Positions 44,633 to 53,584 are shown, numbered from the stretch's first letter. The stretch: 64,000 bases of DNA from Haloferax mediterranei ATCC 33500 (GCF_000306765.2 NC_017941.2:2728001-2792000), one strand, 5' to 3'. Numbers and translations are program-made. The notes: generated by a model not told the origin, from the letters alone.

Positions 44633-45001
44633 ATGAAGGTACTGCTCGGAATCGGTGGCAGCGACGATTCCATCCGAGCGCTGGAGAAAACGGTCGAACG
44701 GGCGGCCAACGCTGGCGACGACCTCACCGTCGCTATCGTCGACAATCCGGCCGTCGAGCGCTCGCACGAGGATATCGAATCGAAGGTGGAGGAAGTACTC
44801 GACGAACGCGGCGTGGATGCGGCCGTTCGGCATCTCGACGGAGACCCCGGAAGCGCACTCGTGGACCTCGCCGAGAACGAAGGGTTCGAACAACTCGTCC
44901 TCGGCGGCGGTGAGACGAGTCCGATGGGCAAGATTCAGATTGGGAACATCGCGGAGTTCGTCCTCCTCAACTCCCACGTGACTGTGACCCTAGTACGATG
45001 A
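44633..45001 (+). CDS. Single-domain universal stress protein
   Basis: 122 residues from the ATG at 44633 (MKVLLGIGGSDDSIRALEKT). The ATP-loop region is LGGGETSPMGKIQIGNIAEF, a variant of G-x2-G-x9-G[ST] in which the final Ser is replaced, so nucleotide binding may be altered. It overlaps the downstream acetyltransferase by four bases (ATGA), so the two are co-translated. Confidence 0.85.
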   Translation: MKVLLGIGGSDDSIRALEKTVERAANAGDDLTVAIVDNPAVERSHEDIESKVEEVLDERGVDAAVRHLDGDPGSALVDLAENEGFEQLVLGGGETSPMGKIQIGNIAEFVLLNSHVTVTLVR

Positions 45002-45546
45002 GCCCTCGAACGTACTCCAACGCCGTCGCCGACCCGTACGAGGCACCACCACTGTCGTTTGCCGACAAGGAAGACCGAATCATCGAGATTCGGGCCTACG
45101 ACGGCACGGACGAGGAGTTAGAAGCGCTCGTCGAGATGTACGACGCGTTCGACCCCTCGGACCGAGCACAGGGAATCCCGCCGGGACGCGAGGACCGCAT
45201 CCGCGACTGGTTGGACAACATCCTCGACGACGACTGTCTGAACGTCATCGCGTGGAACGGCGACGAAGTTGCCGGCCACGCGACGCTCGTTCCCGACGGC
45301 GACGCCTACGAACTCGCAATCTTCGTCCACCAGACGTACCAGCGCGCCGGTATCGGCACGCGACTCATCAAGGCGCTTCTGGGCCACGGCCGCGAGTCCG
45401 ACGTCGAAAAGGTGTGGCTCACCGTCGAACGATGGAACCGTGCCGCGGTGGGTCTCTACAAGACTGTCGGGTTCGAGACGAGCGACACCGAGAGCTTCGA
45501 GTTAGAGATGACCATCCGTCTCACCGAACCGGGCGAAGACGCGTAA
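44998..45546 (+). CDS. GNAT-family N-acetyltransferase
   Basis: 182 residues starting MSPRTYSNAVADPYEAPPLS. The acetyl-CoA site is FVHQTYQRAGIGTRLIKALL (Q/RxxGxG/A near residue 115), followed by VWLTVERWNRAAVGLYKTVG and the final strand of the fold. Likely acetylates an amine of a small molecule or protein. Its start overlaps the universal stress protein gene by four bases, so it may act in the same stress unit. Confidence 0.9.
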   Translation: MSPRTYSNAVADPYEAPPLSFADKEDRIIEIRAYDGTDEELEALVEMYDAFDPSDRAQGIPPGREDRIRDWLDNILDDDCLNVIAWNGDEVAGHATLVPDGDAYELAIFVHQTYQRAGIGTRLIKALLGHGRESDVEKVWLTVERWNRAAVGLYKTVGFETSDTESFELEMTIRLTEPGEDA

Positions 45547-45554
45547 CGAGTGAC

Positions 45555-46010
45555 TTAGACCGAGAGAACGGGCTGGCTGGCGTAGAGAAGGACGTACTCG
45601 GCGGCCTTCGCGAGCACTTCGCCGGGGTCGCCGGAGACGGGTTCCCGCGGGACGACCACGAAGTCGGCGTCGAGTTCTTCGGCGGTATCGAGGACGACGC
45701 TTCCCGGATGTCGGAGTTTGCTCGTCGGCGAGAAGCCGTAGGCGACCGAAGTGGTGATAGAGACATCGGCATCGCGGGCGATATTCGAAACTGTATCAGT
45801 GACGACCTTACTGTCCTCGGCGACGGCATCTTGGTCGACGACGCCCTGCTCTATGGCACGGACAACGTCCTCGCCGAGGACGTGGACGGCGTGGACCGCG
45901 GCGTCGTATTCCGCCGCGATGGCGGTGGCGTACTCCGCCGCACGCGTCGCCTCCTCGCTTTGGTCAACCGGCACGAGAACGAGGTCAACAGAGAGCGGGC
46001 GCGGTGACAT
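45555..46010 (-). CDS. Universal stress protein
   Basis: 151 residues from 46010 (MSPRPLSVDLVLVPVDQSEE). It has the early Asp of VPVDQSEEATRAAEYA and the helix of the USP fold. The C-terminal half (DADFVVVPREPVSGDPGEVL) lacks the usual glycine loop, so it probably does not bind ATP. It is divergent from the next USP gene (101 bases between), with AT-rich promoter DNA between them. Confidence 0.82.
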   Translation of the reverse strand: MSPRPLSVDLVLVPVDQSEEATRAAEYATAIAAEYDAAVHAVHVLGEDVVRAIEQGVVDQDAVAEDSKVVTDTVSNIARDADVSITTSVAYGFSPTSKLRHPGSVVLDTAEELDADFVVVPREPVSGDPGEVLAKAAEYVLLYASQPVLSV

Positions 46011-46111
46011 GTCCCCACCTCCGTTGGGGGACGACAAAAAAGTCACCCCACCATCCCGGTCTGTGGCCGGCCCAGATTGGTTTTATGACGCCGCACCGTG
46101 AACCCGTGGAC

Positions 46112-46573
46112 ATGTTCGACACCATCGTCATCGCCACCGACGGTTCGGCAAGCGTTCGCCGGGCGGTCCGCGTCGCCGTCGACCTCGCCGAGCGCTTCGA
46201 CGCATCGGTTCACGCGCTGTACGTCGTCGACGCCGGAGACGTCGAGACGTCTCCGGAGCGACTCCGCGATGAGATGCGCGAGGCACTCCGCGAGCGCGGG
46301 GAGGAAGCAATAGCGGAAGTCCGGGCCGAGACTGACCGCGACGTAACCGTCGCCGTCCGTGAAGGTCGCCCTGCCGGCGAGATTTCGAACTACGCACGCG
46401 AGGTCGATGCCGACGTGGTCGCCATGGGAACCCGTGGGCGGCACGGCGAAAACCGCTTTCTCATCGGGAGCGTCGCGGAGCGAGTCGTCCGGACCTGTCC
46501 CGTACCGGTGCTGACGGTGCGACAACTCGAAGCGGGAACGACGGACTCACTGCTCGACGAAGAGACAGTCTGA
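46112..46573 (+). CDS. Universal stress protein, UspA type
   Basis: 153 residues from the ATG at 46112 (MFDTIVIATDGSASVRRAVR). It has a full ATP-binding loop, MGTRGRHGENRFLIGSVAER. Likely a cytoplasmic nucleotide-binding stress protein. It lies in a local cluster with two other USP genes and a GNAT gene at 44,633-46,573. Confidence 0.92.
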   Translation: MFDTIVIATDGSASVRRAVRVAVDLAERFDASVHALYVVDAGDVETSPERLRDEMREALRERGEEAIAEVRAETDRDVTVAVREGRPAGEISNYAREVDADVVAMGTRGRHGENRFLIGSVAERVVRTCPVPVLTVRQLEAGTTDSLLDEETV

Positions 46574-46634
46574 GTCGCAAGGTGGGCAGGACGGAATCGG
46601 GAGGAGTTTTCCCCGTCGCGTCCGACTCACCTGT

Positions 46635-47903
46635 ATGGACGACGAGCTTATCGACAGTTCTCAGCTTTCTCTCCCCCGAAAATCCGTTCTCCCGGGTGCC
46701 GGATTCTTCTACCCCGACTCGTTCGACGAAGAACGTGCCGAAGAACGCGCGAAAGAAAAACTCGAAGACGCCGCAGTTGCGGTCGTCACCGACACCGACG
46801 CCGACGGACTCGGCTGTGTCGCACTCGCTCGCGAGCGATACGACGCCGCCCTCGACGTAGAAGACTTCGAAGAACGAATCGAGGAGCGTCTGAGCGAAGA
46901 CGAGGAAGCGGAGGACGAAGAAGCAGCCGAAGCCGACGACGAGGAAGAAGAACGCCCGAAATCGTCGGTCGCACTCGTCGGGTCGAGTCCGTATTCACTG
47001 GAAGACGACCTCCAGCGCGTTGCCGACTACGCGCCAGAGGGCATCGAAGTGTTCGTCTGTGACCTCTGTCCGGATAAATACGAGTACGTCGAAGAAGAAC
47101 TCGAAGCCCTCGCCGAGATGGCGGGCGAGATTCACTGGTACGACCACCACCAGTGGAAGCCCGAGGTCGCCGAACAGGTCCGCGAGGCCGGTGTCGACCT
47201 CGTCGTCGGCGAATCCGACGAGGAGTGTTCGACCGACGTGACGCTTCGCGAACTCGACTACGACTTCGACGAGCGATTCGTCGAACTCGCAGCAGTCACC
47301 CGCGACCACGACCTCTGGCTGAACGAAGACCCGCGAAGTCAGGACCTCGCGGACTACGCCTACTGGACCTCGAAAGAGGAGTACGTCGCCATCGTTGGTG
47401 CGTACGGCGCAGACCTCCCGCCGGTCGTCGAGGAGTACATCGCCCACCGCCGCGTCGAAAAGGAGAATCTCATCGAGGCCGCCGTCGACCGGGCGGACAC
47501 GAAGTCAGTCGGTGACTGGACGGTCGGCATCACCTACGGCCGCTGTTCACAGAACGAAGTCGCGGACGCGCTCCGCGAAGAAGGTGCTGACGCGGCGGTC
47601 ATCGTCAAGCCCGCCGGAAGCGCGAGCATCCGCGGGTCTGAGGACTTCGAGCGGTGCCACGAAGTCGCCGACCTCGTCAACGGCGGTGGCCACCCGAAGG
47701 CCGCAGGGTGCAAGCCCGACATCTACGACGACATGCTCGACTACGCCCACCACTGGACGACGCAGGGAGCGACGACGAAGCGCGTCATTCTCAACGCCTT
47801 CGAGCGCGTCGCCGAGATGGCCGAGGCGGAAGCCGCCGAAGACGAAGCCGCCGATAGCGGCCAAGAGACCGACGGCAGCGACGACAGCGAAACGGAAGAA
47901 TAG
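46635..47903 (+). CDS. DHH-family phosphoesterase
   Basis: 422 residues. DHH-domain metal motifs are VVTDTDADGLG (near residue 52) and WYDHHQW (near residue 170), and the DHHA1 closing motif is VNGGGHPKAAGCK. These are shared with RecJ, oligoribonuclease-like and GAN/Cdc45-related proteins. An acidic insert at about residues 85-115 (EDEEAEDEEAAEADDEEEER) is present. Probably a single-strand nuclease or small nucleotide phosphoesterase; the exact substrate is not known. The start at 46,635 follows a 60-base spacer after the USP gene. Confidence 0.85.
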   Translation: MDDELIDSSQLSLPRKSVLPGAGFFYPDSFDEERAEERAKEKLEDAAVAVVTDTDADGLGCVALARERYDAALDVEDFEERIEERLSEDEEAEDEEAAEADDEEEERPKSSVALVGSSPYSLEDDLQRVADYAPEGIEVFVCDLCPDKYEYVEEELEALAEMAGEIHWYDHHQWKPEVAEQVREAGVDLVVGESDEECSTDVTLRELDYDFDERFVELAAVTRDHDLWLNEDPRSQDLADYAYWTSKEEYVAIVGAYGADLPPVVEEYIAHRRVEKENLIEAAVDRADTKSVGDWTVGITYGRCSQNEVADALREEGADAAVIVKPAGSASIRGSEDFERCHEVADLVNGGGHPKAAGCKPDIYDDMLDYAHHWTTQGATTKRVILNAFERVAEMAEAEAAEDEAADSGQETDGSDDSETEE

Positions 47904-47930
47904 CGACGCGCTGCGGAAAATTCCGGTGCG

Positions 47931-48356
47931 TTATTCGTCGACGACCCAGCGGTCGGAGTACGTCGTCCCGCAGTTACACTTGGCGTAGGCGTGGATAACG
48001 TCGCCCTCCTCGTAGATTCCGCCGACGTCTTCGTTTTGTGCCTCGGCGAACGAGAAGATGAATTTCGCCTGGTGATTTTCGTCGGTGGCTGTGTCGGGAC
48101 AGGTACCACCGCTCAGGTCGGCGGCGATATCGCCGTCGTTCCCCATGGCGGTCTGGGCGAACTCCATGGCATCCATGCCGGTTCCGGCCGCGAAGGCGCG
48201 TCGGCCGTCGTCACCGGGGACGACGAGAATGTAGCCGTTTTCGACTTCGACGCCCATGTTCGGGAGTTTACCCTGGCTGTCGAGGTACTCGTGGGTGAGA
48301 AAGAGCGCCACGTCGTCGAGGCGCTCGCCTGCGAGATACTCCGTTACCTTGCTCAT
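47931..48356 (-). CDS. Conserved haloarchaeal protein (DUF5807-like)
   Basis: 141 residues from 48356 (MSKVTEYLAGERLDDVALFL). It has a YAKCNCGTTYSDRW element near the end (two Cys residues) and a helix-strand core with GKLPNMGVEVENGYILVVPG. Function unknown. It is convergent with the DHH gene, with 27 bases between. Confidence 0.75.
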   Translation of the reverse strand: MSKVTEYLAGERLDDVALFLTHEYLDSQGKLPNMGVEVENGYILVVPGDDGRRAFAAGTGMDAMEFAQTAMGNDGDIAADLSGGTCPDTATDENHQAKFIFSFAEAQNEDVGGIYEEGDVIHAYAKCNCGTTYSDRWVVDE

Positions 48357-48434
48357 ACCCCGCCTAGGGGTGTCACGCCCTAAAAGCGGCGTGTATCCGC
48401 GTCGGGAGCGGCGTGCAAAATCGGCGGCCACCTG

Positions 48435-48872
48435 CTACTCGTCCGAGAGACCGAACTTTTCCGCGATGCTCGAAAGCGAGTCGTTCGGGCGCTCCGTGAT
48501 TCGGTAGACGGTTCGGACGCCCGGCACGCGCAGGCCGTACTGATAACCGTCGTCGAGTTCGTCGAGTTCGACAGCGTCGCCGTCGCTGCGGTCGTTCTCG
48601 TGGCACCACTCGACGAGTCGGTTCTCGCCGTCGTTGGGAGTGCGCGCGAGTCGTTTGTTGTCGTACGCGCCGCGAATCACGAGGCCCGAGGCGTCGGCGG
48701 AGAGACGAGCGTGGTACGCGGTTCCATCGAGATGGAGGCGAACGAAGTCGCCGTCTTCGGCGATGACGTCATCGGGGACGCGCAGACAGGGACGACGAGT
48801 GCCGCCGCTGCGCGCGATGTTCGCGCGGAACGTCTGGACCGACGAATGGTCGGAGGGCAGTTGCTCTGGCAC
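48435..48872 (-). CDS. Conserved haloarchaeal protein (DUF7112-like)
   Basis: 145 residues starting MPEQLPSDHSSVQTFRANIA. Beta-rich front (CLRVPDDVIAEDGDFVRLHL), a mid-part RGAYDNKRLARTPNDGENRL and a helical end. No catalytic motif. It follows the S6e gene by 24 bases on the same strand, so it may be co-transcribed with this ribosomal gene. Confidence 0.72.
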   Translation of the reverse strand: MPEQLPSDHSSVQTFRANIARSGGTRRPCLRVPDDVIAEDGDFVRLHLDGTAYHARLSADASGLVIRGAYDNKRLARTPNDGENRLVEWCHENDRSDGDAVELDELDDGYQYGLRVPGVRTVYRITERPNDSLSSIAEKFGLSDE

Positions 48873-48896
48873 GGGAAAGAGAGAAGTGAGACGGCG

Positions 48897-49298
48897 TTAT
48901 TCGTCCGCTTCTTCGTCGTCGCCTTCGCCGAAGGCGGCGGCGACGTCGCCCTCACCGGAGGCGACCTTCGCGTTGATCTGGACCGTTTCCTCGGAGATTT
49001 CGCGGCCACGGACGGTGACGCGCTTGCGCTCGCCGTCGCGGGCGGGCTTGTAGCCGATTCCGTCCTCGGCGAGGATTTCCTTGAGGTTACCGCCGGGGAC
49101 GTCGGGGTGCATCGGGCGACCGGCCTTGTCGGAGCCACCCGTCAGTTCGAGCGTGAAGCCGTCGATACCGACAGCGGCGCCGTCGACCTCGTCACCGAGG
49201 TCGCGACCGAGGAATCGGTTTGCATCCTGTCCTTCGACGTCGACTTGGTAGGTCTCGCCGGAGTCGGGGTCGGCGACGACGACCATGAATTCTGCCAT
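48897..49298 (-). CDS. rps6e: Ribosomal protein S6e
   Basis: 133 residues. The opening [20 protein letters not shown] and the block [20 protein letters not shown] are the S6e signatures. It continues to [20 protein letters not shown] and an acidic tail. It is part of the archaeal 30S subunit. The start is at 49298 with AT-rich upstream sequence. Length is typical of archaeal S6e. Confidence 0.97.
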   Translation of the reverse strand: MAEFMVVVADPDSGETYQVDVEGQDANRFLGRDLGDEVDGAAVGIDGFTLELTGGSDKAGRPMHPDVPGGNLKEILAEDGIGYKPARDGERKRVTVRGREISEETVQINAKVASGEGDVAAAFGEGDDEEADE

Positions 49299-49452
49299 GC
49301 GCGGATGAAAACGGTCGCGGATAAAAAGTACGTCGAAAGCGCGTCTCGGGACCAGACCTGTCGAATCGGGGCGAAGCCGGCGAATTGGAGGCTATTTCGG
49401 CACAGTATGTGTTGTGATAAAGGTTAACTTTCGACACAGTATACTTGGAGAT

Positions 49453-49803
49453 ATGAGCGAGGACATCGACAAGCGAGAGCCGACAGACCTCGTCGAAGCG
49501 GAGTCGAGGGAGTTAGTCGGACCCGAGCCAACCGAGTTAGTCGAACGTCCACCCGAGGAGTTAGTCGGACCCAAGCCGACCGAACTGGTCGAGCGTCCGC
49601 CTGCGGAGTTGGTCGAGCGGCGTACTGAAGCATTAGTCGAGCGACGGACGGAGGCGTTAGTAAAGTCTGAACCGACGACGCTGGTCGAACGCTCGTGGTT
49701 CGAGTGTATCTCGTGCGGGTACCGCTCCGGGAAAGGAATTCACGAGCAGGTCTGTCCTCGATGCGGCGGGAACCTGAAACACATCGACGTGCCGGAGGGG
49801 TAA
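49453..49803 (+). CDS. Zinc-ribbon protein with nine 8-residue LV repeats
   Basis: 116 residues from the ATG at 49453 (MSEDIDK). Residues 8-79 are nine 8-residue units, each of the form x2-[P/S/T]-x2-LV-[E/G/K]: REPTDLVE, AESRELVG, PEPTELVE, RPPEELVG, PKPTELVE, RPPAELVE, RRTEALVE, RRTEALVK, SEPTTLVE. A zinc ribbon follows: CISC near residue 85 and CPRC near residue 102. The DNA has a matching 24-base period (49,474-49,689). It may present repeated short binding motifs next to a zinc finger. Function unknown. Convergent with the HiPIP-like gene. Confidence 0.75.
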   Translation: MSEDIDKREPTDLVEAESRELVGPEPTELVERPPEELVGPKPTELVERPPAELVERRTEALVERRTEALVKSEPTTLVERSWFECISCGYRSGKGIHEQVCPRCGGNLKHIDVPEG

Positions 49804-49804
49804 C

Positions 49805-50374
49805 TCACATCGAATACGCATCTCCACCTTCCTCCTCGGTTTCTTCTCCTCCTTCGCCCGCGGTTTCAGTTTCAGTTTCCGTCTCCGTCTCTGTCTCCGT
49901 CGCCGTTTCCTCCTCCGGGATTGGCTCCCAGAGAGAACACCAGTCGTCGGCACCGATGTAGCCTTCGACCCTCGCACAGGCACCGAAGCCATCGCCGTTC
50001 TTGTCACGGATGAACTGCGCGCAGTTTCCACAGTTCTGGCCCTCCTGTGCCAGTTCTGCTTCGACGGCGTCGCTCGCCTCTTGGAATTTAACGTCTTCCT
50101 TAGGAAATAGTTCGTCGGTAACTCGCTCTTCGTCGGCCTGCGAAAGTGCAGTTCGGTACTCTTCGGGAACCGGTCCGTGCTCGAACTCCTCTTCTGAGAC
50201 ACCTTCCGGAAGCTCTTCTTCGTGCTCTTCTTCCTCTTCTGTCGTCGTGGTCGTCTCTGTTTCCGTCTCCGTCTCTTGTTCCCCATCACCACCAAGACAA
50301 CCAGCAAAGCCGACTACCGTGCCACTCCCCGCTAGTTGGAGGAATCGTCGTCTCGTCCGGCCGAATCGTGTCAT
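49805..50374 (-). CDS. HiPIP-like lipoprotein with Tat signal
   Basis: 189 residues. The Tat signal and lipobox are RRRFLQLAGSGTVVGFAGC. An acidic Glu/Thr stretch follows, then a high-potential iron-sulphur-like core: CGNCAQF (near residue 114), CARVEGYIG and DDWCSLWEP. The spacing of CxxC...C...C fits a HiPIP fold that binds one 4Fe-4S cluster outside the cell membrane. It ends in a Glu-Thr repeat (ETATETETETETE) and GGDAYSM. Likely an electron carrier; partner not visible. Confidence 0.8.
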   Translation of the reverse strand: MTRFGRTRRRFLQLAGSGTVVGFAGCLGGDGEQETETETETTTTTEEEEEHEEELPEGVSEEEFEHGPVPEEYRTALSQADEERVTDELFPKEDVKFQEASDAVEAELAQEGQNCGNCAQFIRDKNGDGFGACARVEGYIGADDWCSLWEPIPEEETATETETETETETETAGEGGEETEEEGGDAYSM

Positions 50375-50489
50375 CCCATAGAAGGAGGTGACCGAGACAC
50401 TTCAGTAAGTGCATAGCTACCAAGGGACAAATGTCAATCGAAAATGAGTGTCTCAAAATGTGGCGGATAACCAAGCGCCCACAGTCGTA

Positions 50490-51590
50490 TCAGTCGTCGA
50501 ATTCGTCCTCCCAGCGGAACGTCCCGTTTCGTTGGACGACTTCACCGTCGACTTCGATAAACGACTCTTCGCTCATGTCGGTAATCATGTCCACGTGAAC
50601 GGCGGACTGGTTTCCGTCCTCACCTTCGGGAAGGCAGGACCCGTAGGCGCGGCCCACGGCGAGGTGGATGGTGTCTCCCATCTTCTCATCGAAGAGGATA
50701 CTGTCGGTAAAGCGGTCGATGCCGCGGTTCATCCCGATACCGAGCTCGCCGAGTCGACGAGCGCCTTCATCGGTGTCGAGGATACCAGCGAGCGCGTCCT
50801 CGCCCGCGCCCGCGGAGAAGTCGATGACTTCGCCGTCCTCGAACGTGAGGTGAACGTTTTCGACGCGCTGACCCTCCAGCGTCATCGGCACGTCGAAGTA
50901 CACCTCGCCCTCGACCGCGTCTTCGACGGGGGCGGTGAACACTTCGCCGGACGGGAGATTGTGCGAGTCGTAGACGACGGACGCGGCGGAGTTGACCGCG
51001 GTGCGACCCTCAATAGACATCGTGAGGTCGGTGTCCTCCTTGACGATACGGACTTCCGACCCGGCATCGAGAATTTCCTTCATGTTCGCCATCTCGTCGG
51101 CGAGTTCCTCCCAATCGCGGAGAATCGCGTCGTAGACGAAGTCGGCGTACTCTTCGAAGGACATGCCGGCCTGCTGTGCCAGCGCACGGGTTGGGTGAAC
51201 CGTCGACACCCAGTCGGTGTCCATGCGAGCCTCACGAACCTCGTTCGTGGCGCGGCCGTAGGCCTGTCGCGTCTCGGTGGGAACGTCGGCGGTCGCAGCC
51301 GTGTTGCGCGTCCCGCTGAGGAAGAGCACCGAATCGGCGGCCTCGTAGAGGACCAGCTCGTGTTCGGGGAGTTCGAAGTCACCCTCGTGCGCGCGGAGAT
51401 ACGCCCGCTGTACTTCCTCGGAGTTGTAGGTCGTGACGACGTTCGCACCGCGTTCACCGAGTGCTTCCGCGACGGCCACCGCGAGGTCGTGTGCACCTTC
51501 TCCGACCGAGACGACGACATCGTCTCCGGCCTCGATTTGTGCGCTCCAATCGACGAGCACCGCGGCGTGTTCGTGAATACGTTCGTCCAT
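50490..51590 (-). CDS. M29-family aminopeptidase
   Basis: 366 residues from 51590 (MDERIHEHAAVLVDWSAQIE). It has the M29 pattern: N-terminal domain with GARANVVTTYNS-like strands (GERGANVVTTYN), a mid-block with LTFEDGEVIDFSAGAGEDAL and the metal region IGMNRGIDRFTDSILFDEKM then TIHLAVGRAYGSCLPEGE. The family uses two metal ions to remove N-terminal residues. It is cytoplasmic. It is divergent from gnd, with a 119-base gap. Confidence 0.88.
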   Translation of the reverse strand: MDERIHEHAAVLVDWSAQIEAGDDVVVSVGEGAHDLAVAVAEALGERGANVVTTYNSEEVQRAYLRAHEGDFELPEHELVLYEAADSVLFLSGTRNTAATADVPTETRQAYGRATNEVREARMDTDWVSTVHPTRALAQQAGMSFEEYADFVYDAILRDWEELADEMANMKEILDAGSEVRIVKEDTDLTMSIEGRTAVNSAASVVYDSHNLPSGEVFTAPVEDAVEGEVYFDVPMTLEGQRVENVHLTFEDGEVIDFSAGAGEDALAGILDTDEGARRLGELGIGMNRGIDRFTDSILFDEKMGDTIHLAVGRAYGSCLPEGEDGNQSAVHVDMITDMSEESFIEVDGEVVQRNGTFRWEDEFDD

Positions 51591-51709
51591 ACGCGATACT
51601 CGTACGGTTCGATAAAAACGTCGGCGTCTGTCGTCGCCGACAGAAACACTGTCCGCGGACAACGCGCCAAACCACAACCACTACCTCCCCCCGCAGACGA
51701 CTCCGACCC

Positions 51710-52609
51710 ATGCAACTAGGCGTCATCGGCCTCGGCCGGATGGGACGCATCGTAGTCGACCGAGTGCTCGATGCCGGGCACGAGGTCGTCGCGTTCGACC
51801 TCTCCGAAGAGGCAGTCGCAGCAGCAGCCGACGCGGGTGCCGAACCCGCAGACAGCGTCGCCGACCTCGCCGACCGACTCGGCGACGACAAGCGAATCTG
51901 GCTCATGGTCCCCGCGGGTGACGCGGTGGACGCAACTCTCGACGACCTCGACCCCCACCTCGACGGGGACGACGTTGTCGTCGACGGCGGTAACTCCCAC
52001 TTCGAGAAGTCGGTCCGTCGCGCCGAGGCGTGTTCCGCTGCGTATCTCGACTGTGGAACCTCGGGCGGTCCCGCCGGGGCCGAACTCGGCTTCTCGCTCA
52101 TGATTGGCGGCCCGCAGTGGGCGTACGACGAGATGACGCCCGTCTTCGACGCGGTCGCAACCGGTCCCGCCGGTCACGACCGAATGGGCGAGGCAGGCTC
52201 CGGCCATTACGTGAAGATGGTTCACAACGGCGTCGAGTACGCGCTGATGCAGGCCTACGGCGAAGGCTTCGAACTGCTCGCCGAGGGTCGCTACGACCTC
52301 GACCTCGAAGCGGTCGCCCGTACGTGGAACAACGGCGCGGTCATCCGCTCGTGGCTCCTCGAACTCTGCGAAGAGGCGTTCCGCGAGGAAGGGACCGACC
52401 TCGGCGACGTTGACGACCACATCGCCGGTGGCTCGACGGGTACGTGGACGGTTCAGGAAGCACTCGAACAGGAAGTTCCCGTTCCGCTCATCTACCAGTC
52501 GCTCGCCGAGCGCTTCGGCTCCCGCGCCGACGACCGGTTCTCGCGACGACTCGCGAACCGACTTCGCTACGGTTTCGGCCGCCACGAAGTCGCCCGGAAA
52601 GACGAATAA
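51710..52609 (+). CDS. gnd: 6-phosphogluconate dehydrogenase, short (decarboxylating) form
   Basis: 299 residues from the ATG at 51710. The Rossmann NAD(P) site is MQLGVIGLGRMGRIVVDRVL. The substrate-loop GTSGGPAGAELGFSLMIGG is near residue 115, and the catalytic Lys is in HYVKMVHNGVEYALMQAYGE near residue 175. It converts 6-phosphogluconate to ribulose-5-phosphate with NAD(P)+ reduction. The length matches the short form seen in many bacteria and haloarchaea. It supports an oxidative pentose phosphate route. Confidence 0.9.
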   Translation: MQLGVIGLGRMGRIVVDRVLDAGHEVVAFDLSEEAVAAAADAGAEPADSVADLADRLGDDKRIWLMVPAGDAVDATLDDLDPHLDGDDVVVDGGNSHFEKSVRRAEACSAAYLDCGTSGGPAGAELGFSLMIGGPQWAYDEMTPVFDAVATGPAGHDRMGEAGSGHYVKMVHNGVEYALMQAYGEGFELLAEGRYDLDLEAVARTWNNGAVIRSWLLELCEEAFREEGTDLGDVDDHIAGGSTGTWTVQEALEQEVPVPLIYQSLAERFGSRADDRFSRRLANRLRYGFGRHEVARKDE

Positions 52610-52790
52610 CCGGCGAGTCGCTCACGACGGTGACGTTCGGCAGTTCGAGCCGCTCACCCGGACACAAACGAAAAACACCCCTCGATATTTTGGGAATCTC
52701 TCGAACATACCGTCTGCACCGTGAAATCAGCCGCCCGAGGCCGCCGCCATAATCACAATTTCCTTAACCCCTCCCTCCATATCCGCCCTT

Positions 52791-53375
52791 ATGGCAGTCA
52801 TCAGTCTGGTGGGTGTCGGGGCCGGATTGGTCCTGGTACTCCTCGCCGTCGCCCTGCACTTCTCGAAGGGCACCGGCTGGGAGCCGACCGCCGACATCAC
52901 GCAGGAGGTCCTCGAGCGCCGTGCGGCGACCGTCGCAGAGACCGACTTCCCCGAGCCGATGAACCGCTCTATCGGTGGCGGTGCCGTCGCTGGCGCAGTC
53001 GCCGGTGGCGAAGAAGGTGCCGAACTCGAAGGCGAGGAAGCGGCGGAAGAAGAACAGAGTCCCGCCGACATGCCCGAAGACGAAGTCGAGTACTTCGAAG
53101 TCGAATTCGTCAAGCAGGGCGAGACTATCGAACTGGCGAGCAACGAGACGGTGCTCGACCAGGGTGAAGACGCCGGGATGGACCTCCCGTATGCGTGCCG
53201 TCAGGGTCAGTGTGTCTCCTGTGCAGGGAAGATTACCGACGGTCCCGCAGACGAGTACGTGACTCACTTCAAACAGGAAACCCTCTCCGGTGAGGAGATG
53301 GACAAAGGGTACACCCTGACGTGTGTGGCCTACCCGAAGGCCGATTTCGCCATCGAGACCGGCGAAGCACCGTAA
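52791..53375 (+). CDS. Membrane-anchored 2Fe-2S ferredoxin
   Basis: 194 residues. A single membrane helix is at residues 5-22 (SLVGVGAGLVLVLLAVAL). An acidic linker runs to about residue 95. The plant-type ferredoxin core has CRQGQCVSCAGK (C-x4-C-x2-C, near residue 136) and the fourth ligand in YTLTCVAYPKAD. It probably stays at the membrane to carry electrons to a membrane acceptor. Its linker is unusually Gly/Glu-rich. Upstream DNA (52,610-52,790) carries an AT-rich element near 52,685. Confidence 0.88.
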   Translation: MAVISLVGVGAGLVLVLLAVALHFSKGTGWEPTADITQEVLERRAATVAETDFPEPMNRSIGGGAVAGAVAGGEEGAELEGEEAAEEEQSPADMPEDEVEYFEVEFVKQGETIELASNETVLDQGEDAGMDLPYACRQGQCVSCAGKITDGPADEYVTHFKQETLSGEEMDKGYTLTCVAYPKADFAIETGEAP

Positions 53376-53450
53376 CGACGCGAACCCACCATACTTTTCT
53401 CGCGACTTCTGCCGAGCCGTGACTCGGGGCGATAACGTGAATGCGGCACG

Positions 53451-53536
53451 CTATCGTAGCGTTTGCAAGTCAGTGCACACTCGGTCAACCGCTGTCGTGC
53501 GATTGGATGTGTCACCAGTTGCAAACGCTACTATAG
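53451..53536. promoter_or_regulatory. 18-bp inverted repeat upstream of MATE exporter
   Basis: CTATCGTAGCGTTTGCAA at 53,451-53,468 pairs with TTGCAAACGCTACTATAG at 53,519-53,536 with one mismatch, 50 bases apart. The right arm ends 48 bases before the GTG start. It could be a paired operator bound by a dimeric regulator, or a large stem in a transcript. No regulator gene is adjacent. Confidence 0.6.
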
Positions 53537-53584
53537 GACACCTATCGACGCTTTGAAACGCATGCCACGTGTCTCACATGTTCA

